This document shows positions 59,519-64,000 of a stretch of 64,000 nt of DNA, piece after piece. A program made the position numbers and the translations under genes. The stretch spans positions 45,835 to 109,834 of the forward strand of contig DATKSL010000039.1 in assembly GCA_035531675.1 (NCBI GenBank). Direction: 5' to 3'. How positions within the stretch are numbered: the stretch's first letter is position 1; every line of letters starts with the position of its first letter. The notes beneath the pieces are model-generated. The model was not told where the DNA came from. It ran no database searches and worked only from the letters and a program-made list of their open reading frames with translations. The stretch is from JAJPIG01 sp035531675. GTDB taxonomy: Bacteria; Desulfobacterota; Binatia; Binatales; Binataceae.

Positions 59519-60613
59519 ATGCGCGCGCGGCTGTCACCCACTATCGACCGCTTCATGGCGGCCAACTTTCTGGGCCCGTTCTCCGTCTGCCTCGCCGCCT
59601 TCACTATCACCTACCTGATCGGCGACATCTTCGACCGCTTCGACGACCTCATGCACTACGGCGGCTTCAGCCTGCTGGGTATCCAATACTTCGCGCTCAA
59701 GCTGCCGCTGATCGTCTCGCAGATCCTGCCGGTCGCCTGCCTGGCCGGCGCGCTGCTGGGGCTGGCGCTGCTCAGCCGTTCGGGCGAGATCCTGGCCTGC
59801 CAGCAGCTCGGCATCAGCCGCCTCGAACTGGCGGTGCCGATCCTGGCGGTCGCGTTCGTGATCTCGCTGGTCGATTTCGGACTCAGCGAGACCGTGGTGC
59901 CGTACACCACGCGCCAGGCGCGCTATCTATATGAAGTCCAGCTCAAGCGGCGCACGCTGCGCGGCGTGTTCGCTAACGCGCACATCTGGGTGCGGGTCAG
60001 CGAGGGCTTCCTGAGCGCCGACCGCTACGACAATCGCAAGCATGAACTGTTCGGCGTGACGATCTACCGGCTCTCGCCCGAGTTCAAGCTGCTCGATATC
60101 GTCCGGGCCAAGAACGCGACCTGGAACGGGCAGCAATGGGTGCCGCGCCAGCTCTCGACCGTCCAGCTCGGCGCGCACGATACGGTTACGATGGTCAAGT
60201 CGAATTACTTCCAGCCCGACGTCGATCCGGCCGATTTCGGCCTGCTGCGGCTCGATCCCGAGGAGTTCACGCTCTGGGAGCTCGATCGCTATATCGCCGG
60301 CTTGCGCGAGAAGGGACTCGACCCCGGCGGCTACCTGGTCGATCGCGATCTCAAGTACGCGATGCCGCTGTCGTGCCTGATCATGGTGGCGCTGGGCGTG
60401 GTGCTGAGCCTCGATCCGCTGCCGCGCCGCTTGAGCCTGGGGCGCAGCTTCGGACTGGCCCTGGCGATCGGTTTCGGCTACTGGCTGATGTTGGGTATCA
60501 CCTCGTCGCTCGGCCATTCCGGCCTGATGTCGGCGTGGACCGCGGCGTGGGTACCCAACCTGCTGTTTTCGGTCATCGCGCTCTCGCTGTTCCTGTTTGG
60601 CGAGGAGCGCTAG
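59519..60613 (+). CDS. lptG: LPS export permease LptG
   Basis: The 364-residue paralogue of LptF has the same six-helix plus jellyroll plan (TIDRFMAANFLGPFSVCLAAFTITYLIGDIFDRFDD ... AAWVPNLLFSVIALSLFLFGEER). It starts 3 nt after the lptF stop. The pair forms the heterodimeric transmembrane part of the Lpt exporter. lptB and lptC are not in the window. Confidence 0.92.
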   Translation: MRARLSPTIDRFMAANFLGPFSVCLAAFTITYLIGDIFDRFDDLMHYGGFSLLGIQYFALKLPLIVSQILPVACLAGALLGLALLSRSGEILACQQLGISRLELAVPILAVAFVISLVDFGLSETVVPYTTRQARYLYEVQLKRRTLRGVFANAHIWVRVSEGFLSADRYDNRKHELFGVTIYRLSPEFKLLDIVRAKNATWNGQQWVPRQLSTVQLGAHDTVTMVKSNYFQPDVDPADFGLLRLDPEEFTLWELDRYIAGLREKGLDPGGYLVDRDLKYAMPLSCLIMVALGVVLSLDPLPRRLSLGRSFGLALAIGFGYWLMLGITSSLGHSGLMSAWTAAWVPNLLFSVIALSLFLFGEER

Positions 60614-60666
60614 CCGCGACCGCACGGCTTGCCTGGTAGGGCGTGCGGCGTGTTGGATAGATATAG

Positions 60667-61152
60667 ATGGCCACCGAGTCGGAATCGATCGCGCTGTTGA
60701 ACGAGCCGCTGGTCAGCGACTTCCTGACCGGCGCGCGCCTCGGCCATCTCGCCACCGTCGACGCGAGCGGCGCACCGCACAACGTTCCGCTGTGCTTCTG
60801 GTTCGACGGCGCGCGCTTCTACTTCGTGATCGACGAAAAACCCAAGCAGCGCACCGGGCTGGAGCTCAAGCGGATGCGCAATATCGCGGCCGACCCGCGG
60901 GTCGCCCTGTTGATCGATCATTACGAGGAAGCCTGGAGCTTCCTGGCTTACGTGCTGGTTCACGGCCGCGCCCAGGTGGTTGACGATCCCAACGAGTACC
61001 TGCTCGCGCTGCGCCACCTGCGCGAGAAGTACCCGCCGTACCGCCAGATGGCGCTGATGGCTGAGGCCAATCCGATGGTCCGTATCGAGGCCGAGCGGGT
61101 CCATGTCTGGGGCGAACGCTTCAAACCGCACCCCGGCGGTGAGCCGGCGTGA
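60667..61152 (+). CDS. PPOX-class (pyridoxamine-phosphate-oxidase fold) F420-dependent oxidoreductase-like protein
   Basis: The 161-residue split-barrel flavoprotein has LTGARLGHLATVDASGAPHNVPLCFWFDG, the cofactor-binding strands, and VLVHGRAQVVDD. It looks most like the F420-binding Rv0121-type subgroup, which reduces or oxidises small molecules with F420, but FMN use cannot be excluded. Its stop overlaps the start of the next gene (GTGA), so the two are translationally coupled. Confidence 0.82.
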   Translation: MATESESIALLNEPLVSDFLTGARLGHLATVDASGAPHNVPLCFWFDGARFYFVIDEKPKQRTGLELKRMRNIAADPRVALLIDHYEEAWSFLAYVLVHGRAQVVDDPNEYLLALRHLREKYPPYRQMALMAEANPMVRIEAERVHVWGERFKPHPGGEPA

Positions 61153-62345
61153 GCCGGGTCGAGGAAATCGCCGCCGCGCTGGATGAGGCGGCGCTCGACG
61201 GATGGCTGTTCTACGACTTCCGCCGCAGCGATCCGATCGCCTACCGGGTGCTCGGGCTCGACCCCGAAGAGCTTTCGACGCGGCGCTGGTTCTATCTGGT
61301 CCCGGCCGACGGCGAGCCGCAGGCGCTGGTCTCGGCGGTCGAGCCCGATCGTCTCGATCGTATGCCGGGGCGGCGCACGGTCTATCGATCGGAGCGCGAG
61401 CTGGCCGCGGCGCTGGCGGCGATGCTCGCCGGGCGGCGGCGCGTGGCGATGGATTACTCGCCGCGCTGCGCGATCCCCTACGTCTCGCGGGTCGACGCCG
61501 GCACCGTCGAGCTGGTGCGATCCTGCGGCGTCGAGGTGGTCAGCGCCGCCGATCTGATCCAGCGCTTCGAAGCGACGCTCACCCCCGCCCAGCTCGAAAG
61601 CCATCGCCGCGCCGCCGAAGCCCTGCTCACGGTGGTCAACGAGAGCTTCGCCGAAATCGCGCGCCGCGTCCGCGCCGGGGTGGCGATTAGCGAACTCGCG
61701 GCACAGCGCTTCGTGATCGACGCGATCAGCGCCGGCCACGGGATGGTGACGCGGGATCCGCCGATCGTCGCGGTCAACGCCCATGCCGCCCTGCCTCACT
61801 TCAGTCCCAATTCCGCGCACGACCGGCCGATCGCGCGCGGCGACCTGGTGCTGCTCGACCTGTGGGCGCGCGAGCCGGGGCCCGACAGTATCTATGCGGA
61901 TTTCACCTGGATGGGGTTCGTCGGCGAGCAGACGCCCGACGAGTATGCCAAGGCTTTCGCGCTCGCCGCGCAGGCGCGCGACGCCACAATCGAACTGATC
62001 ACGCAGCGGGTGGCAGCCGGCCTCCCGATCACGGGCGAGGAGGCCGATCGCGCCGCCCGCGCGATTATCGAAGCGGCCGGACAGGGCGACGCCTTCGTCC
62101 ATCGCACCGGCCACTCGATCGGCCGCGAGGTCCACGCCAACGGCGCCAATCTCGATTCGCTCGAGAGCCGCGATTCGCGCCGGCTGCTCGACCATAGCTG
62201 CTTCTCGGTCGAACCCGGGCTCTATTTTCCCGGCCGCTTCGGGGTCCGCACCGAAATCGACATGACCATCGAGAACGGCCGCGCCCAGGTCACCACCGGC
62301 GCGCTACAGACCGCGATCGTGCCGCTGCTGGCCGCGTTCGAATAG
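61149..62345 (+). CDS. M24-family metallopeptidase (Xaa-Pro aminopeptidase-like)
   Basis: The 398-residue protein has an N-terminal creatinase-like domain (residues 1-150) and a pita-bread catalytic domain. Its metal ligands are visible: Asp in LVLLDLWARE, Asp in IYADFTWMG, His in VHRTGHSIGREVH, Glu in FSVEPGLYFPG and Glu in VRTEIDM. It likely removes N-terminal residues before proline, though creatinase-type enzymes share the fold. The start is GTG 61149, overlapping the upstream stop by 4 nt. Confidence 0.88.
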   Translation: MSRVEEIAAALDEAALDGWLFYDFRRSDPIAYRVLGLDPEELSTRRWFYLVPADGEPQALVSAVEPDRLDRMPGRRTVYRSERELAAALAAMLAGRRRVAMDYSPRCAIPYVSRVDAGTVELVRSCGVEVVSAADLIQRFEATLTPAQLESHRRAAEALLTVVNESFAEIARRVRAGVAISELAAQRFVIDAISAGHGMVTRDPPIVAVNAHAALPHFSPNSAHDRPIARGDLVLLDLWAREPGPDSIYADFTWMGFVGEQTPDEYAKAFALAAQARDATIELITQRVAAGLPITGEEADRAARAIIEAAGQGDAFVHRTGHSIGREVHANGANLDSLESRDSRRLLDHSCFSVEPGLYFPGRFGVRTEIDMTIENGRAQVTTGALQTAIVPLLAAFE

Positions 62346-62357
62346 CGAGGTGCGCCG

Positions 62358-63041
62358 ATGATCCGCGCGATAATCTTCGACCTCGACGGCACCCTCGCCG
62401 ACACCGAGCCGTTGCACTTCGCCGCCTTTGGCGAGGTGCTGCGCGCCGAGGGAATCGAGCTCTCACGTGACGAATATTTCACCCGGCTCATCGGCTACGA
62501 CGATCGCGATTGCTTCACGATCGTGATGACCGAGAATGGCCGCGGCGCCGAGCCGGCCGCGATCGCCGCCCTGATCGCGCGCAAGGCCGCCGTCTACCAG
62601 GGGCTGATCGCCGAACGCAACGTGCTCTACCCGGGCGCGGCCGAGTTCGTGCGACGATGCGCCGAACGCTTCCCGCTCGCGATCGCGACCGGCACGCTGC
62701 GCATCGAAGCCGAGATGATCCTGCAGCGCGGCGCACTGCGCGAGCTGTTCGTCGACGTGGTCGCAGCCGAAGACGTCGCCCACGGCAAGCCCGCGCCCGA
62801 CGGACTCCTCACCGCGCTCGGCCGGCTGGGGTTTATCCTGCGCAGCCGTCCGCCGATCGCGCCCGATCAATGCCTGGTGATCGAGGATACCGGCGCCGGC
62901 GTCAAGGCCGCCCGCGCCGCCGGGATGCGTGTGCTGGCGCTCTCCCAAAGCGCAGCGGACGCCGATCTGGCGGAGGCCGACCTGATACGGAAATCGCTCG
63001 CCGACACCGACCTCGACGATCTCCTACGCCGGCTCAAGTAA
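62358..63041 (+). CDS. HAD-superfamily phosphatase/phosphoglucomutase-like hydrolase
   Basis: The 227-residue protein has motif I DLDGTLADTEPLH (Asp8 nucleophile and Asp10), a four-helix cap typical of subfamily I, the Lys of AHGKPAPDGL and motif IV VIEDTGAGVKAA. It resembles beta-phosphoglucomutases and CbbY-type sugar-phosphate phosphatases; the substrate is open. It starts 12 nt after the peptidase and ends the plus-strand set. Confidence 0.88.
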   Translation: MIRAIIFDLDGTLADTEPLHFAAFGEVLRAEGIELSRDEYFTRLIGYDDRDCFTIVMTENGRGAEPAAIAALIARKAAVYQGLIAERNVLYPGAAEFVRRCAERFPLAIATGTLRIEAEMILQRGALRELFVDVVAAEDVAHGKPAPDGLLTALGRLGFILRSRPPIAPDQCLVIEDTGAGVKAARAAGMRVLALSQSAADADLAEADLIRKSLADTDLDDLLRRLK

Positions 63042-63077
63042 GGTCCTTTATTCTCGGGACGTTAGCCGGCTGGAGAT

Positions 63078-63377
63078 TTACTTTTTGGTGAGCGCTTCGT
63101 CCATCACTCGCGAGACTGCGGCGATTCCCTCTTTGAGGTCTCGCCACGCCGGGCTCTCCCCCACTACGAGCGCCCTTACATCTGGGTCGATACTTACAGC
63201 CGCTGTTATAAGGCTGCCGAACGAACGTAGGGCCGCAACCAGTGCTGCGTTGACGCTCTCCCGCTTAGCAGCCCCTCCGGGCATTTCCGAGATGGATAAG
63301 AACGCGTGGGTCGCAGCCAAGCCGATACTTAGTCGGAGCCATCGGTGGGCTTGACCATGCGTCTGTTCCGCTTTCAC
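63078..63377 (-). CDS. Small hypothetical protein
   Basis: A 99-residue, mostly alpha-helical sequence (GTG start, MKAEQTHGQAHRWLRLS) has no recognisable domain and no clear ribosome site. It lies 30 nt after the Cys-rich gene on the same strand. The local GC content is lower than in the rest of the window. It may be a real accessory gene, but evidence is weak. Confidence 0.45.
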   Translation of the reverse strand: MKAEQTHGQAHRWLRLSIGLAATHAFLSISEMPGGAAKRESVNAALVAALRSFGSLITAAVSIDPDVRALVVGESPAWRDLKEGIAAVSRVMDEALTKK

Positions 63378-63407
63378 CAGCGCGTCTTCGTCAGGCGTCG
63401 CAGCATT

Positions 63408-63578
63408 TTAATGCTCCACGCTGAACTTTGGATCGTTCACCTCTTCGACGAAGGGCTTGTAGGCAGCGCAACAGCATAGCTCCCGACCGCATCTTCCAAG
63501 ACGGTCTGGATGCTCCTTATCGGAATGTCCGCAGAAACAAACTGGCAAGGGAACCTTGCTGAAATCAACGCGCACCAT
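63408..63578 (-). CDS. Small Cys-rich, probably zinc-binding protein
   Basis: The 56-residue protein starts at ATG 63578 after a strong GGGAGGA site. Cys14, Cys16, His18, His23, Cys30 and Cys35-37 form a compact metal-site pattern (CFCGH ... H ... C ... CCC). The motif CxCGH-x4-H-x6-C recalls small zinc proteins of unknown function in other bacteria. A longer frame from 63683 has no ribosome site. No function can be assigned. Confidence 0.6.
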   Translation of the reverse strand: MVRVDFSKVPLPVCFCGHSDKEHPDRLGRCGRELCCCAAYKPFVEEVNDPKFSVEH

Positions 63579-63902
63579 CAGTAGATCCTCCCTCGGTTTG
63601 AGTCTACTCGGGCGCTGATCGAGCGCAACTATCCGGTTCGCAGATTTAATCCTGTGCTCTTTGGGCGTGCGCGCCGCCACCATTTCGCCCGCTGGTCACC
63701 CATCGCCGCCATTCGGCCCTCGACTAGCTCTCGCCCATCAACTACGAAAGGACTCACTCAGCCAAGGCTGATTTCCGCAGCCCAACCCCGTCTACTGAAT
63801 CGAGGTAGGCCCAGGTCTGAACGCAATCCGCTCGGCCACGCGCGTGCTAAGCTTGCCTTCGATGGCGCAGATGCTCAAGCGTTGACGGGGGAGGCTATTT
63901 CG

Positions 63903-64000
63903 ATGCCGGCCACGCTCTACCAGTTCCCGACCAGCCCGTTGTGCGCCGCGCTGCGCCAGATTCTGCATTACAAGGGCGTCGAGTTCGAAGCCGTCGAGGT
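63903..64000 (+). CDS. Glutathione S-transferase, N-terminal fragment (cut by window end)
   Basis: The first 32 codons read MPATLYQFPTSPLCAALRQI and continue to FEAVE. This matches the start of a thioredoxin-fold GST domain, with the Ser-Pro-x-Cys segment at the usual glutathione-activating loop. GGGGGAGG precedes ATG 63903. The rest of the gene lies outside the window, so the subclass is unknown. Confidence 0.7.
   Translation, partial: MPATLYQFPTSPLCAALRQILHYKGVEFEAVE

Overview
This is a 64 kb chromosomal window of high GC content (roughly 65 %) from an uncultured-looking, outer-membrane-bearing (diderm) bacterium. The diderm assignment rests on an lptF-lptG pair at 58.3-60.6 kb. The ribosomal and RNA polymerase gene order is canonical. 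The accessory genes are Rieske oxygenase, luciferase-like monooxygenase, CaiB/BaiF CoA-transferase, F420-type PPOX oxidoreductase and CoxSLMG-like molybdo-hydroxylase. That mix resembles soil lineages such as Candidatus Binatota or Desulfobacterota relatives. This placement is inference; no marker was compared with a database.

Layout. Positions 1-6.9 kb (minus strand) hold a redox island: a molybdopterin oxidoreductase cut by the window edge, a fused ferredoxin/NrfD membrane subunit, an FmdB zinc ribbon, an MBL-fold hydrolase and a Rieske oxygenase. clpB follows at 7.1-9.7 kb. A plus-strand operon at 9.8-14.2 kb encodes the small, large and medium subunits and the CoxG-like protein of a xanthine-dehydrogenase-family enzyme. 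Its active-site motif (AYRGAGR) is not that of genuine CO dehydrogenase. tldD-tldE and an ABM-domain gene lie at 14.2-17.3 kb.

From 17.4 to 49.5 kb the minus strand is one continuous translation and transcription superlocus. In transcription order it reads secE, nusG, rplKAJL, rpoBC, rpsL, rpsG, fusA, tuf, rpsJ, the S10 and spc genes, secY, adk, map, infA, rpmJ, and the alpha operon ending in rplQ. Likely internal control points are a promoter plus 5'-end hairpin at the rpoC-rpsL junction and two tandem hairpins between rplL and rpoB. uS11 and uL5 carry N-terminal low-complexity extensions. EF-Tu has a four-cysteine cluster in its GTPase domain.

Upstream of secE (49.5-55.2 kb) the familiar tRNA/tuf/rpmG array has been rearranged. 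tRNA-Thr(TGT) and tRNA-Tyr are separated from tRNA-Gly and tRNA-Thr(GGT) by three catabolic genes: an LLM oxidoreductase, an 819-residue tandem CaiB/BaiF protein and an enoyl-CoA hydratase. No tuf copy lies at its usual place beside rpmG. An inverted pair of GC-rich REP-like repeats lies at the downstream edge of the insertion.

The last part (55.3-64 kb) has a membrane-tethered beta-repeat protein of unknown function, a glycosyltransferase-like gene, rlmB, lptF-lptG, a PPOX-family oxidoreductase, an M24 peptidase, a HAD phosphatase, two small minus-strand genes (one a Cys-rich likely zinc protein), and the first codons of a glutathione S-transferase.
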